Origin: Stutzerimonas kunmingensis
GTDB lineage: Bacteria > Pseudomonadota > Gammaproteobacteria > Pseudomonadales > Pseudomonadaceae
DNA: 64,000 nucleotides
Assembly: GCF_002929225.1 (NCBI RefSeq)
Contig: NZ_PISM01000021.1
Location: forward strand, 62,001-126,000
Direction of reading: 5' to 3'
The first letter of the stretch is position 1. Each line of letters begins with the position of its first letter. The notes under the pieces are model-generated. The model was not told the origin of the DNA and made no database searches. It saw only the letters and a program-made list of their open reading frames with translations. Of the stretch, positions 1 through 11,830 are shown piece after piece. A program made the translations under genes and the position numbers.

Positions 1-117
1 GATATGGCCGGTCGCGTCTATAAGTCGCAGCCAGCTCCCTTGAACCTGCCGGTGCCCCCGCACTCGTACGAGACCGATAATGTAATCATCATCGGTGTGG
101 ACCAGGAGAACGCCTGA
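1..117 (+). CDS. petA: Ubiquinol-cytochrome c reductase Rieske iron-sulfur subunit, C-terminal end (partial)
   Basis: Only the last 38 codons lie in the window, in frame with the left edge and ending in TGA at 115-117. The visible tail contains an S-Q-P-A-P-L-N-L-P-V-P-P stretch, the usual end of the Rieske fold after its 2Fe-2S loops. The cluster-binding motifs themselves are outside the window. The TGA overlaps the ATG of the cytochrome b gene by one base, which fixes it as the first gene of the bc1 operon petABC. The identification rests on this position plus the tail, so the role (electron transfer from quinol to cytochrome c1) is inferred from family and operon knowledge. Confidence 0.9.
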   Translation, partial: DMAGRVYKSQPAPLNLPVPPHSYETDNVIIIGVDQENA

Positions 118-1328
118 TGAGCAAGTTCATGGAATGGGTCGACGCCCGCTTCCCCGCGACCAAGATGTGGGAAGACCATCTTTCGAAGTACTACGCCCCC
201 AAGAACTTCAATGTCCTGTATTTCTTCGGTTCGCTGGCGCTGCTCGTACTGGTCAATCAGATTCTTACCGGTATCTGGCTGACCATGAGCTTCGAGCCTT
301 CGGCTGAGGGCGCGTTCGCCTCCGTCGAATACATCATGCGCGACGTTGAGTACGGCTGGATCATCCGTTACCTGCACTCCACGGGCGCGTCTGCGTTCTT
401 CGTGGTGGTCTATCTGCATATGTTTCGTGGGATCCTGTACGGCTCCTATCAGAAGCCGCGCGAGCTGGTGTGGATCTTCGGCATGATGATCTATCTGGCG
501 CTCATGGCTGAGGCCTTCATGGGCTATCTGCTGCCTTGGGGGCAGATGTCCTACTGGGGTGCCCAGGTAATCATCTCGCTGTTTGGTGCCATTCCGGTCA
601 TCGGTGGTGACCTGACCCAGTGGATTCGCGGTGACTACCTCATCTCAGGCATCACGCTGAACCGCTTCTTCGCGCTGCACGTGATCGCGCTGCCAATCGT
701 CATTCTTGGCCTGGTCGTTCTGCACATCCTGGCGCTGCACGAGGTTGGCTCGAACAACCCGATGGGTGTCGATATCAAGAAGACCAAGGATGAGAATGGC
801 GTGCCGCTCGATGGCATCCCGTTCCACCCTTACTACACCGTTAAAGACATTGTCGGTGTCGTAGTATTCCTCTTCGTCTTCTGTGCGGTCGTGTTCTTCT
901 TCCCTGAGATGGGCGGCTATTTCCTTGAGAAGCCGAACTTCGAAGTGGCGAACGCGTTCAAGACTCCGGCACACATTGCTCCAGTCTGGTACTTCACTCC
1001 GTTCTACGCGATTCTGCGCGCGGTGCCGGATAAGCTGCTTGGCGTTATTGCCATGGGGGCGGCGATCGCAGTGCTCTTCGTGTTGCCCTGGCTGGATCGA
1101 AGCCCGGTCAAATCCATGAAGTACAAGGGTTGGATGAGCAAAGTAACGCTGTTGGCGTTCTGTGTATCCTTCATCATTCTCGGCGTGCTTGGCGTACTTG
1201 CACCGACTCCAGAGCGCACTCTGCTCGCGCGGATATGTACTGCTATCTACTTCGGCTACTTCATCCTGATGCCGTTCTATACCAAGCTCGAGAAGACCAA
1301 AGTGGTTCCGCAAAGGGTGGCTGGCTGA
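117..1328 (+). CDS. petB: Cytochrome b subunit of the cytochrome bc1 complex
   Basis: This 403-residue polytopic membrane protein is the quinol-oxidising core of complex III and binds two b hemes between helices. Histidine-bearing helices are visible (a YLHSTGAS segment and a later LHEVGSNNP segment). The Qo-site tetrapeptide reads PVWY, the variant usual in beta/gammaproteobacteria, instead of mitochondrial PEWY. The length matches proteobacterial cytochrome b that is separate from cytochrome c1. The start ATG overlaps the petA stop by one base, and the gene overlaps petC by one base at its end, so the three subunits are translationally coupled. Confidence 0.98.
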   Translation: MSKFMEWVDARFPATKMWEDHLSKYYAPKNFNVLYFFGSLALLVLVNQILTGIWLTMSFEPSAEGAFASVEYIMRDVEYGWIIRYLHSTGASAFFVVVYLHMFRGILYGSYQKPRELVWIFGMMIYLALMAEAFMGYLLPWGQMSYWGAQVIISLFGAIPVIGGDLTQWIRGDYLISGITLNRFFALHVIALPIVILGLVVLHILALHEVGSNNPMGVDIKKTKDENGVPLDGIPFHPYYTVKDIVGVVVFLFVFCAVVFFFPEMGGYFLEKPNFEVANAFKTPAHIAPVWYFTPFYAILRAVPDKLLGVIAMGAAIAVLFVLPWLDRSPVKSMKYKGWMSKVTLLAFCVSFIILGVLGVLAPTPERTLLARICTAIYFGYFILMPFYTKLEKTKVVPQRVAG

Positions 1329-2107
1329 TGAAAAAGCAATTTGCTGCATTGATTCTTGCAATCCTGCCGGTCTTTGCCTCCGCTGCAGGGACCGAGGTGC
1401 ACTTGGATAAGGTCGATATCGACCTGACTGACAAAGCGGCCATGCAGGACGGTCTGAAGACTTTCGCCAACTACTGCATGGGTTGTCATAGCGCGCAGTA
1501 CCAGCGTTATGAGCGTGTTGCCACTGACCTCGGTATTCCCGAAGAGGTCATGATGGACAACGTCGTCTTTGCTGATGCCAAGTTTGGCGATCACATGAAG
1601 ATCGGCATGAAGCCTGATGACGCCAAGGTCTGGTTCGGTGCTGCTCCGCCGGACCTGACCCTGGTTGCTCGCGTTCGCGGCAACGACTGGCTGTACACCT
1701 ACATGCGCAGTTTCTACGAAGATCCGGCCCGCCCTTATGGCGTCAACAATACGGTCTTCCCGAACGTCGGTATGCCGCACGTCTTGGCTCCGCTTCAGGG
1801 GCGTCGCGTCATGGGCTGCAAGCAGGTGCAGGTGGTCGAAGACGGTCGCAAGCAGTTTGATCCTCTGACCGGCACGCCGATCACTAAAGAGGCATGCGAT
1901 CAGATGGTCATCGAGCCTGGTACCGGCACGCTCTCCGAGGCCGAGTATGACGAGAAGATCAAGAACCTGGTGACCTTCCTTGCCTATTCGGCAAACCCGG
2001 TCAAGCTGGAGAGTCAGCGCATCGGTACCTATGTGCTGCTGTTCCTGGCGGTGTTCTTCGTGTTCGCTTACCTGCTCAAGCGTGAGTACTGGAAAGACGT
2101 TCACTAA
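1328..2107 (+). CDS. petC: Cytochrome c1 of the cytochrome bc1 complex
   Basis: This 259-residue periplasmic c-type cytochrome is anchored by a C-terminal helix and passes electrons from the Rieske protein to soluble cytochrome c. An N-terminal signal peptide (MKKQFAALILAI...) ends near an A-S-A site. The heme attachment motif CMGCH is near residue 50, and a hydrophobic anchor followed by K-R-E-Y-W ends the protein. The ATG at 1328 is chosen because it begins the signal peptide and overlaps the petB stop. A longer in-frame reading upstream is the shadow of petB. A strong terminator follows, so the bc1 operon ends here. Confidence 0.97.
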   Translation: MKKQFAALILAILPVFASAAGTEVHLDKVDIDLTDKAAMQDGLKTFANYCMGCHSAQYQRYERVATDLGIPEEVMMDNVVFADAKFGDHMKIGMKPDDAKVWFGAAPPDLTLVARVRGNDWLYTYMRSFYEDPARPYGVNNTVFPNVGMPHVLAPLQGRRVMGCKQVQVVEDGRKQFDPLTGTPITKEACDQMVIEPGTGTLSEAEYDEKIKNLVTFLAYSANPVKLESQRIGTYVLLFLAVFFVFAYLLKREYWKDVH

Positions 2108-2134
2108 GCTGCACGTTCCAACTGCTGTACCCTG

Positions 2135-2166
2135 CGCGCGCCCTCTGGGCGCGCGTGTTTTTTCTG
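2135..2166 (+). terminator. Rho-independent terminator after petABC
   Basis: A 9-bp GC stem (CGCGCGCCC / GGGCGCGCG) with a TCT loop is followed by TG and a run of seven T. It lies 27 bases after the petC stop and before sspA, and separates the two operons. Confidence 0.9.
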
Positions 2167-2195
2167 CTTCAAGATAAAAGAGTGAGGAAGGACCT

Positions 2196-2813
2196 ATGGC
2201 TGCAACCAATCGGTTGGGCTGCTACTCCGATCCCGCCGACCACTATTCCCATCGCGTTCGTCTCGTGCTCGCAGAGAAAGGCGTCAGTGTGGACATACTT
2301 GACGTCGAGGCGGGGCAGTGTCCGGTCAAGCTGGCCGAGGTGAACCCGTATGCCAGTGTTCCGACGCTGGTGGATCGCGATCTGGCACTGTATGAGTCGA
2401 GTGTGATTCTGGAGTACTTGGAAGAGCGTTACCCCCATCCCCCCTTATTGCCGGTGTATCCGGTTGCGCGGGCGAATACTCGCCTGCTGGTTCATCGCAT
2501 TCAGCGAGATTGGTGTTCGCTGGCCGACCGTATCCTTGACCAGCGTACCGCTGAGCCGGAGCGCGCGCAGGCGCGCAAAGAGCTTCGTGAAAGCTTGACC
2601 GGCGTGTCGCCGATATTCGCGGAAAAGCCGTATTTCATGAGTGACGAGATCAGTCTCGTCGACTGCTGCCTGTTGCCTATCCTCTGGCGTTTGCCCAGAC
2701 TCGGTATCGAGTTGCCTCGAGCTGCCAAGCCGTTGCTTGACTATATGGAGCGCAGTTTCGCTCGCGAGGCCTTTCAGGCCAGTCTTTCCGCCGTCGAGCG
2801 CAACATGCGCTGA
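2196..2813 (+). CDS. sspA: Stringent starvation protein A (GST-fold RNA polymerase-associated protein)
   Basis: This 205-residue protein has a glutathione S-transferase fold: an N-terminal thioredoxin-like half containing C-Y-S-D-P and S-V-P-T-L-V-D, with [13 protein letters not shown] near residues 68-82, then an all-helical C-terminal half. SspA binds RNA polymerase and modulates transcription in stationary phase, acid and nutrient stress; it is not a detoxifying GST. The start has GAGGAAGGA upstream. It sits 12 bases before sspB, the conserved sspAB arrangement downstream of petABC in gammaproteobacteria. Confidence 0.97.
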   Translation: MAATNRLGCYSDPADHYSHRVRLVLAEKGVSVDILDVEAGQCPVKLAEVNPYASVPTLVDRDLALYESSVILEYLEERYPHPPLLPVYPVARANTRLLVHRIQRDWCSLADRILDQRTAEPERAQARKELRESLTGVSPIFAEKPYFMSDEISLVDCCLLPILWRLPRLGIELPRAAKPLLDYMERSFAREAFQASLSAVERNMR

Positions 2814-2825
2814 GAGAGGGTTCCC

Positions 2826-3224
2826 ATGAATTCAAGTCGCCCCTATCTAGTCAGGGCGCTCTACGAGTGGATCGTGGACAATGATTGCACGCCGCACTTG
2901 CTGGTCAACGTCGATTATCCCGGCGTGCAGGTCCCTGCCGGGTTCGCCAGTGACGGGCAGATCGTGCTGAACGTTGCGCCAAGCGCCATACGCCACCTGC
3001 ACATGGATAATGAGGCGATCAGCTTCGAGGGGCGTTTCGGTGGCGTTGCTCACTCGTTGAACGTACCGTCCGCTGCTGTGATGGCCATCTATGCCAGGGA
3101 AAATGGGCAGGGCATGGTGTTCGAGATCGAGCCGACGCCGCCGGACGACGATGCGCCAAGCGAGAGCGGTGGTGACGACGCGCCGCGGCCGGGCGGACGT
3201 CCGAGTTTGAAGGTGGTCAAGTAG
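2826..3224 (+). CDS. sspB: ClpXP protease specificity-enhancing factor SspB
   Basis: This 132-residue cytosolic adaptor tethers ssrA-tagged proteins to ClpXP. The N-terminal folded domain (SSRPYLVRALYEWIVDNDCTP..., roughly residues 1-105) matches SspB. It is followed by an acidic, proline/glycine-rich flexible linker and a short basic-hydrophobic tail ending L-K-V-V-K, the ClpX-docking tail. The gene is co-transcribed with sspA. The whole linker-tail design is intact, so it is predicted functional. Confidence 0.97.
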   Translation: MNSSRPYLVRALYEWIVDNDCTPHLLVNVDYPGVQVPAGFASDGQIVLNVAPSAIRHLHMDNEAISFEGRFGGVAHSLNVPSAAVMAIYARENGQGMVFEIEPTPPDDDAPSESGGDDAPRPGGRPSLKVVK

Positions 3225-3232
3225 GCGAGCGC

Positions 3233-3255
3233 GGCGCCCGGGCCTATCGGGCGCC
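3233..3255. terminator. GC stem-loop between convergent sspB and dolP
   Basis: Perfect 8-bp arms GGCGCCCG / CGGGCGCC enclose a 7-base loop, in the 39-base gap between two converging genes. There is no T-run on either side, so termination function is only suggested by position. Confidence 0.45.
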
Positions 3256-3263
3256 AAAGTCGG

Positions 3264-4495
<1,232 letters not shown>

Positions 4496-4541
4496 CTAGG
4501 GCTGGGCGGCATCGTGCAGCAGTCGCTGCGTAATGAATCGT

Positions 4542-4904
4542 TCAGCTATCAAATGCGTTGCGGATCCAGTTCAGATTCTCGGTCTGCCCGGCTGATGTGA
4601 TCGCAACGACGTCGAAGCGACAAGGGCTCCGGGCCCATCGGCTTTCCTTCTGCAGGAAGAGCTGGGCAGCCTTGATCAGCTTCTGCTGCTTGCGCGCATC
4701 GATGCTTTCAAGGGCGCCACCCCAGGCGGCGTAGCGCCTGTAGCGGACCTCGACGAATACTACTGTATCGCCGTCGAGCATGACCAGATCAAGCTCGCCG
4801 CTGCGACAGGACCAGTTGCGCGTCAGCAGGCGCAGGCCCTGATCGCACAGGTGACGCAACGCGAGTGCTTCGGCAGAGCGTCCGCTGCTCTGGCTGTCGC
4901 TCAT
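4542..4904 (-). CDS. yraN: UPF0102 family protein YraN (nuclease-like fold)
   Basis: This 120-residue small protein has the Holliday-junction-resolvase-like core shared by UPF0102: G-E-L-D-L-V near residue 39 and F-V-E-V-R-Y-R near 51, giving the E...D...E-x-R/K arrangement of the restriction-endonuclease-like fold. The biochemical function is not established for the family. The ATG at 4904 overlaps the lpoA stop (TAATG), which fixes the start; the longer frame upstream is a shadow of lpoA. It is co-transcribed with lpoA. Confidence 0.93.
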   Translation of the reverse strand: MSDSQSSGRSAEALALRHLCDQGLRLLTRNWSCRSGELDLVMLDGDTVVFVEVRYRRYAAWGGALESIDARKQQKLIKAAQLFLQKESRWARSPCRFDVVAITSAGQTENLNWIRNAFDS

Positions 4905-6706
4905 TACTGCATGTTGTCCAGGCGCTGGATCTCGCCGTCGCGGAACTCGGCCCATGGAAGCTGACGCTCGATGCGCTGCTGCGGGTTCAGGCTGAGCGTG
5001 CCGGAGAGGCCGTCGAGTTGAGTATCCGGAAGTGCCAGCAGTTGATTCAGCCGCGGCGCGAGAAGGTAGGCGTCCGCACCCATTGCGTACAGTCGACCCA
5101 AACTGCCGCCCGCCTGCGGCCATTTCTGCTCGACTTCCTGGCGCAATGGAAGTTGGTCGTTCAATAGCCAAGGGGTTTCTGCGAAACGAATGCCTTCGAG
5201 GTCGAGGTATTGGGTGCGATCGTGGCTGGCCGCATGCAGGTGAGAGGTGGCGTATACCGGAAGGTCGCCCGCATATTGGAAGATCAGGGTGGGTCGGACT
5301 TGCTGGGCCTGCTGCGGAGTGGCTGCCAGGAACAGGAAGTCGACGTCCTGCCGGCGAGTGGGCTGGTTGCTCGTCGAGGCGTCAGTGATGCTGCTGACCC
5401 GTCCGCCACGACTCTCGCTATTGCGCAGTTGCAGCAGATCGGCGATCTGGTTGGCGAGTTGCACGGGCTCGGCCAATGGCTCGGCTGCAACCAGTGTTCC
5501 GCCGGCTTCTTCCCAGCTCTGGCGGAAGGCATCCAGAATCCGCCCGCCCCAGTCTCCGCGAGGAGCCAGTGCGATGGCGCGGCGATGGCCGTCCGCCCAT
5601 GCGCGGCGGGCGACCTCGCGGGCTTCGTCCTCGGCAGCCAGGCCGAACTGGAACAGCTGGGGCGGGGTGCTCTGGCCGGCGTCACTGTAGTTCAGGGCGA
5701 GTGTCGTGATCGGCAGCTGATCCCTCTCGGCCAGTTGGCGCACCAGATCCTTTTCCAGCGGGCCCACGACCAGCTGTACGCCGGCAGCCTGGGCCTGTCT
5801 GTAGAACTCGTCGATGGAGGTCATGCGGGTGCTGTCATAAAGCTCGATGCGCAGCGCCTGGCCGGATTGCTGCGCGTGCAGGTGTGCCGCAAGGAAGCCG
5901 TCACGCAGGGCGCGAGCGACGCTTGCCAGCTGGCCGTCCATGGGGAGCAGCAGTGCGATGTTGTTCAGGGGCTGATCGGCCAGCTCACGAAGTTTCTGTA
6001 GTGGCTCAGGGAGCTGTTCTGCGGCAGGGTGCTGGGGGTTTTGTGCAATCCAGTCGTCAATGGCGCGCTGTTGCTGGGCAACGGTGCCGGCGCGTTTCAG
6101 TGACAGCGCCAGCGACTGCCAGCCGGCGAGATCGTCATCTGCCGCGCCTTGCAGTTGCTGCTCGGGAAGTGCGGATATGAGTTTCCAGATGGCTTCGTGG
6201 TTGGTTCTGGCTTGCTCGCCACTCAGGAGTGGAGCAGTGAAAACCCGTTCGCGCGCAGCAGCGAGGGGCTTGCCGGTCGCCTCCAGCGCTTCCGCCCGCG
6301 CCAGCTGGCTACGAACCTGCTGCGCCACTGGTAGCTCGCCCAGGCGTTCGAACGCAGGGTGCTGCAGAGCTTGCTCGGCTTGTTCAGGTTTGCCATCGGC
6401 TAGTGCGATTTCGGCCTGCAGTGTCAATGCGAAGATCTGCTGCGCTGGTTTCAGTGTATCCAGCTGAACCTTTTCCAGAATGCTGCGAGCCTGGGCATGG
6501 TTGCCCTGTTGGATGCTCTGGTCGGCGGCGGCCAGGCGCAGCTGCACGGCTTGTTCGGGGTCGCTTTGGTCGGCTTTCTCCAGCAGTTGCTGGGTGGAAG
6601 CCTGTGGTGTGCGAGGCAGTTCGCCCAATGTCGAAGAGGGAGAGCTGGCGCAAGCTGCGAGCATGATTGCGACGCACAGGAGTAGAAGGGGGCGTAAGCA
6701 AGCCAT
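4904..6706 (-). CDS. lpoA: LpoA/LppC-family outer-membrane lipoprotein, penicillin-binding protein activator
   Basis: This 600-residue lipoprotein has the lipobox L-A-A-C with Cys19. An N-terminal helical TPR-like region (about residues 30-240) rich in Q-A-x-x-L-L-x-x-A is followed by a periplasmic-binding-protein-like domain (about 250-600), with I-A-L-L-L-P-M-D-G and V-V-G-P-L-E-K marking its first lobe. LpoA reaches through the periplasm to stimulate the bifunctional synthase PBP1a. It is divergent from rsmI, as in E. coli yraL/yraM, and is the promoter-proximal gene of the minus-strand unit that continues into yraN. Confidence 0.94.
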   Translation of the reverse strand: MACLRPLLLLCVAIMLAACASSPSSTLGELPRTPQASTQQLLEKADQSDPEQAVQLRLAAADQSIQQGNHAQARSILEKVQLDTLKPAQQIFALTLQAEIALADGKPEQAEQALQHPAFERLGELPVAQQVRSQLARAEALEATGKPLAAARERVFTAPLLSGEQARTNHEAIWKLISALPEQQLQGAADDDLAGWQSLALSLKRAGTVAQQQRAIDDWIAQNPQHPAAEQLPEPLQKLRELADQPLNNIALLLPMDGQLASVARALRDGFLAAHLHAQQSGQALRIELYDSTRMTSIDEFYRQAQAAGVQLVVGPLEKDLVRQLAERDQLPITTLALNYSDAGQSTPPQLFQFGLAAEDEAREVARRAWADGHRRAIALAPRGDWGGRILDAFRQSWEEAGGTLVAAEPLAEPVQLANQIADLLQLRNSESRGGRVSSITDASTSNQPTRRQDVDFLFLAATPQQAQQVRPTLIFQYAGDLPVYATSHLHAASHDRTQYLDLEGIRFAETPWLLNDQLPLRQEVEQKWPQAGGSLGRLYAMGADAYLLAPRLNQLLALPDTQLDGLSGTLSLNPQQRIERQLPWAEFRDGEIQRLDNMQ

Positions 6707-6830
6707 TGTTTGATCGTTCCTGAAAGCACTGGCGAGTGTTGGCGGATTGTACCCAAGCGCTGAAGTGGCGGCGATGTTGCGGCGGTGAATCGGGCTACAA
6801 TGCGCATTTCCGTGACAGAGGTAAGCCCTT
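6707..6830. promoter_or_regulatory. Divergent promoter region lpoA / rsmI
   Basis: This 124-base gap lies between oppositely transcribed genes. TACAAT occurs on the plus strand at 6796-6801 and on the minus strand (read from 6751 to 6746), each at plausible -10 distance from its gene. No convincing -35 hexamer is spaced correctly for either, so only the -10-like elements are claimed. Confidence 0.4.
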
Positions 6831-7694
6831 GTGACTGCCAGCGGTGGTGCGAATTCCGGAATGGGGACGCTTTATGTCGTCGCAACGCCGATCGGCAATC
6901 TGGAGGACATCAGTGCCCGAGCGCTGCGGGTGCTGCGAGAGGTGTCGCTGATAGCCGCGGAGGATACCCGTCACTCGTCTCGGTTGCTCGCGCACTTCGG
7001 TATTCAGACGCCGCTGGCAGCTTGCCACGAGCATAACGAGCGTGAAGAGGGGGGGCGATTCATCGGGCGGTTGCAAGGTGGAGAGGATGTCGCGCTGATC
7101 TCCGATGCGGGTACGCCGTTGATTTCCGATCCGGGATATCACCTGGTGCGCCAGGCGCGTGCTGCTGGGGTTGCAGTGGTGCCGGTGCCGGGTGCTTGTG
7201 CGCTGATCGCCGCACTGTCGGCGGCTGGGTTGCCCTCGGATCGATTCATCTTCGAAGGCTTTCTGCCTGCCAAGGCAGCTGCACGATGTGCACGGCTCGA
7301 AGCACTGAAAGAAGAGCCGCGTACGCTGATCTTCTACGAAGCTCCGCACCGCATACTGGAATCGCTTGGTGACTTTCGAGATGTGTTCGGTGGCGATCGA
7401 ATTGCCGTGCTCGGCCGAGAGCTGACCAAGACGTTCGAAACGCTGAAAGGGCTGCCGCTGAGCGAGTTGCACGCGTGGGTCGAGGCCGACAGCAATCAGC
7501 AGCGCGGCGAGTGCGTGGTGCTTGTAGAGGGTTGGCATGCTCCGCTAGACGAGAGCGCGGTGAGCGCAGAGGCGCTCCGGGTGCTCGATCTGCTGTTGGC
7601 AGAAATGCCGCTCAAGCGGGCGGCCGCAATCGCAGCCGATATTACCAGTGTGCGCAAGAATCTGTTGTACCAGGCGGCGCTGGAACGCAAATAG
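6831..7694 (+). CDS. rsmI: 16S rRNA (cytidine1402-2'-O)-methyltransferase RsmI
   Basis: This 287-residue SAM-dependent enzyme of the tetrapyrrole-methylase fold 2'-O-methylates C1402 in the 16S decoding centre. The hallmark L-Y-V-V-A-T-P-I-G-N-L is near residues 13-23. A-E-D-T-R-H-S and I-S-D-A-G-T-P-L-I-S-D-P-G-Y motifs follow, and F-Y-E-A-P-H-R is near 170. The frame opens with GTG; another in-frame ATG (residue 11) directly precedes the conserved core and could be the true start. It is followed at once by the RNase P RNA gene, an order common in Pseudomonas. Confidence 0.96.
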   Translation: MTASGGANSGMGTLYVVATPIGNLEDISARALRVLREVSLIAAEDTRHSSRLLAHFGIQTPLAACHEHNEREEGGRFIGRLQGGEDVALISDAGTPLISDPGYHLVRQARAAGVAVVPVPGACALIAALSAAGLPSDRFIFEGFLPAKAAARCARLEALKEEPRTLIFYEAPHRILESLGDFRDVFGGDRIAVLGRELTKTFETLKGLPLSELHAWVEADSNQQRGECVVLVEGWHAPLDESAVSAEALRVLDLLLAEMPLKRAAAIAADITSVRKNLLYQAALERK

Positions 7695-7765
7695 GAGGTG
7701 GGCCTGGGCCTCGTGCCGCCTGGTGAGCTTGCAGGCAGAGCGTTGCGGCGATACTCTGGCGCCTG

Positions 7766-8123
7766 GAGAGTCGATCGGACAGTCGCTGTCTCTTTTTGTT
7801 CCGCAAAAAGGGAGGGAGGAAAGTCCGGGCTCCATAGGGCGAAGTGCCAGGTAACGCCTGGGAGGCGCGAGCCTACGGAAAGTGCCACAGAAAATAACCG
7901 CCTAAGCACTTCGGTGCCGGTAAGGGTGAAAAGGTGCGGTAAGAGCGCACCGCGCGGCTGGCAACAGTCCGTGGCTAGGTAAACCCCACTTGGAGCAAGA
8001 CCAAATAGGGATCCATCGGCGTGGCCCGCGCTGGATCCGGGTAGGTTGCTAGAGGCAGTCAGCGATGGCTGTCGTAGAGGAATGGCTGTCCTCGACAGAA
8101 CCCGGCTTACAGATCGACTCTCC
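7766..8123 (+). ncRNA. rnpB: RNase P RNA (M1 RNA), bacterial class A
   Basis: The catalytic RNA that removes tRNA 5' leaders. The ends form a perfect 11-bp P1 helix, GAGAGTCGATC at 7766-7776 with GATCGACTCTC at 8112-8122. Inside are the universal blocks GAGGAAAGTCCGGGCTCC near 7815, ACAGAAA...ACCGCC near 7888, a GGTAAGGGTGAAAAGGTG segment near 7918, and the 3' ACAGAACCCGGCTTA block just before P1. The length of about 358 nt suits type A RNase P RNA. Apparent reading frames across it are shadows. Confidence 0.97.
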
Positions 8124-8170
8124 TCTTTTCTTCCTTAGCAATACCCCATTTTTAATTCCGAAACATTCTT

Positions 8171-8202
8171 GCTCTTAACAAAGTACTTTAACTTTGTTGA
8201 GC
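8171..8202. repeat. AT-rich hairpin downstream of rnpB
   Basis: Arms AACAAAGT (8177-8184) and ACTTTGTT (8191-8198) are perfect, extended outward by GCTC/GAGC across a TT bulge. It lies about 48 bases past the rnpB 3' end in unusually AT-rich DNA (8140-8200). It may aid 3' processing or termination of the rnpB transcript; no long T-run follows. The rest of the 8124-8419 gap holds the mraZ promoter and operator listed separately. Confidence 0.5.
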
Positions 8203-8315
8203 AACTCGCTGTTGTCTCTGAAGATGCTTCCAGTCCTCTTCGCATTCTCCGCTCGAATTACCTCTCAACGTCGCTAAATTGCCGCTCCGTAAGGCTTTTT
8301 CCCGTCTGGCTCGCC

Positions 8316-8345
8316 TTGACGGTGGGGCGGCTGCGTTTCTATAGT
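8316..8345 (+). promoter_or_regulatory. Sigma70-type promoter of the dcw cluster (Pmra)
   Basis: TTGACG at 8316-8321 and TATAGT at 8340-8345 are separated by 18 bp, about 75 bases upstream of the mraZ start. This is the best -35/-10 pair in the 296-base gap after rnpB, and it matches the known position of the principal promoter of division and cell-wall clusters. Confidence 0.75.
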
Positions 8346-8353
8346 GCGCACAA

Positions 8354-8378
8354 GTGGTAGGAAGTGGCAGAAAGTGGG
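8354..8378 (+). promoter_or_regulatory. MraZ operator, three GTGG repeats with 10-bp spacing
   Basis: GTGG occurs at 8354, 8364 and 8374, exactly one helical turn apart, each preceded by A-rich spacer. MraZ is known to bind tandem GTGG-type direct repeats just upstream of its own gene and repress the cluster. Here the repeats begin nine bases after the -10 hexamer, over the expected transcription start, consistent with repression. Confidence 0.8.
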
Positions 8379-8419
8379 TAAATATGGGCATGGATAGCTA
8401 ATTCAGGGGAAGCGCAGCC

Positions 8420-8875
8420 GTGTTTCGCGGAGCTAACGCCATCAGTCTCGACGCCAAAGGCCGGCTAGCCATGCCCAGCCGGTATCGCGACGAGCTGAAT
8501 TCCCGTGGCGATGGCCAGCTGATCATCACGATCGACGCCGTGGACCGTTGTTTGTGCATTTACCCCTTGCCCGAGTGGGAGCTGATCGAAGCCAAGCTCC
8601 GCGAATTGCCCTCCTTGCGTGAAGAGGCCCGTCGCCTGCAACGCCTGCTGATTGGTAATGCTGTCGATCTGGAGATGGATGGCAGTGGGCGCGTCGTGGT
8701 GCCACCGCGTCTTCGTGAGTACGCCCGGCTGGACAAGCGCGCGATGTTGGTAGGGCAACTGAACAAGTTTCAACTATGGAACGAGGACGACTGGAACGCG
8801 GTTTCTGACGCGGACCTGGCGGCCATCAAGCAACCCGGCGGTCTGCCGGAAGAACTACGTGACCTAATCCTGTGA
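8420..8875 (+). CDS. mraZ: Transcriptional regulator MraZ
   Basis: This 151-residue AbrB-fold DNA-binding protein has two tandem MraZ repeats, each with a D-x-K-G-R-x-x-(M/V)-P core: [13 protein letters not shown] near residues 9-21 and [13 protein letters not shown] near 92-104. It autoregulates the dcw promoter through the GTGG repeats found upstream. The start codon is GTG, with AGGGGAAG 9-16 bases before it. The stop overlaps the rsmH GTG in a GTGA. Confidence 0.97.
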   Translation: MFRGANAISLDAKGRLAMPSRYRDELNSRGDGQLIITIDAVDRCLCIYPLPEWELIEAKLRELPSLREEARRLQRLLIGNAVDLEMDGSGRVVVPPRLREYARLDKRAMLVGQLNKFQLWNEDDWNAVSDADLAAIKQPGGLPEELRDLIL

Positions 8876-9815
8876 ACCAGATCAGCAGCTTGCGACATAT
8901 CACCGTGTTGCTCGACGAAGCCGTCGCGGCGCTGAACGTGCGCCCGGACGGACGCTATCTGGATGGCACCTTTGGGCGGGGTGGTCACAGCCGGCTACTG
9001 CTTCAGCAGCTTGGGCCTGATGGCCTATTGCTAGGATTCGACAAGGATCCGTTAGCCATCGCTACGGGGCAAGCACTGGCGGCCGAGGACGGCCGCTTTG
9101 TCGTTGTGCAGAGAAGTTTTGCCGAACTTGGCGAAGAGGTGGCGCAGCGCGGCTGGAGCGGAACCGTCAGTGGCGTTTTGCTGGATCTGGGCGTTTCGTC
9201 ACCGCAGCTGGACGACCCCGAGCGCGGCTTCAGTTTTCTTAACGACGGTCCTCTGGACATGCGCATGGATCCTAGCCGAGGCGTCAGTGCGGCCGATTGG
9301 ATAGCGCACGCCGACGAAGATGAGATCGCCCGGGTGTTCAAGGATTATGGCGAAGAGCGCTTCGCCAAGCGCATGGCTCGTGCGGTGGTGCAGCGCCGCG
9401 AAGCGGCGCCTTTCGAGCGTACCGCCGACCTCGCCAAGGTCCTGACTGAGGCCAACCCCGCTTGGGAGAAGGGCAAGAATCCGGCGACTCGTGCGTTTCA
9501 GGGACTGCGCATCTACATCAACAATGAGCTTGGCGACCTGGAGCATGGCCTTGATGCAGCCCTGGAGGCACTGGAAGTGGGCGGCCGGCTGGTGGTCATC
9601 AGCTTTCATTCGCTGGAAGACCGCATCGTCAAGCAGTTCATGCGCCGCCACGCCAAGGGCGAGGCGGACAAGCTGCCACGCGACCTGCCCATCATTCCGA
9701 AGGCATTCGAGCCGCGCCTCAAGCTGCTCGGCAAGCCGCAGTACGCTTCCGATGCCGAGGTCAAGGGCAACCCGCGTTCGCGCAGTGCGGTAATGCGCGT
9801 GGCGGAGAAGCTGCG

Positions 9816-9819
<4 letters not shown>
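8872..9819 (+). CDS. rsmH: 16S rRNA (cytosine1402-N4)-methyltransferase RsmH
   Basis: This 315-residue SAM-dependent methyltransferase N4-methylates C1402, the same nucleotide that RsmI 2'-O-methylates. The pattern [10 protein letters not shown] is near residue 8, the glycine-rich [10 protein letters not shown] near 31-40, [14 protein letters not shown] near 101-114, and the C-terminal [11 protein letters not shown] motif is present. It has a GTG start in a 4-base overlap with mraZ and overlaps ftsL by 4 bases. Confidence 0.98.

Positions 9820-11829
<2,010 letters not shown>

Positions 11830-11830
<1 letters not shown>

Noticed and set aside
961..1020. PVWY instead of PEWY in cytochrome b as an anomaly
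   Set aside because: PVWY is the usual Qo-site variant of beta- and gammaproteobacteria.
7496..8123. Several ORFs across the RNase P RNA gene
   Set aside because: The RNA is unmistakable by its P1 helix and conserved blocks; the frames are incidental.
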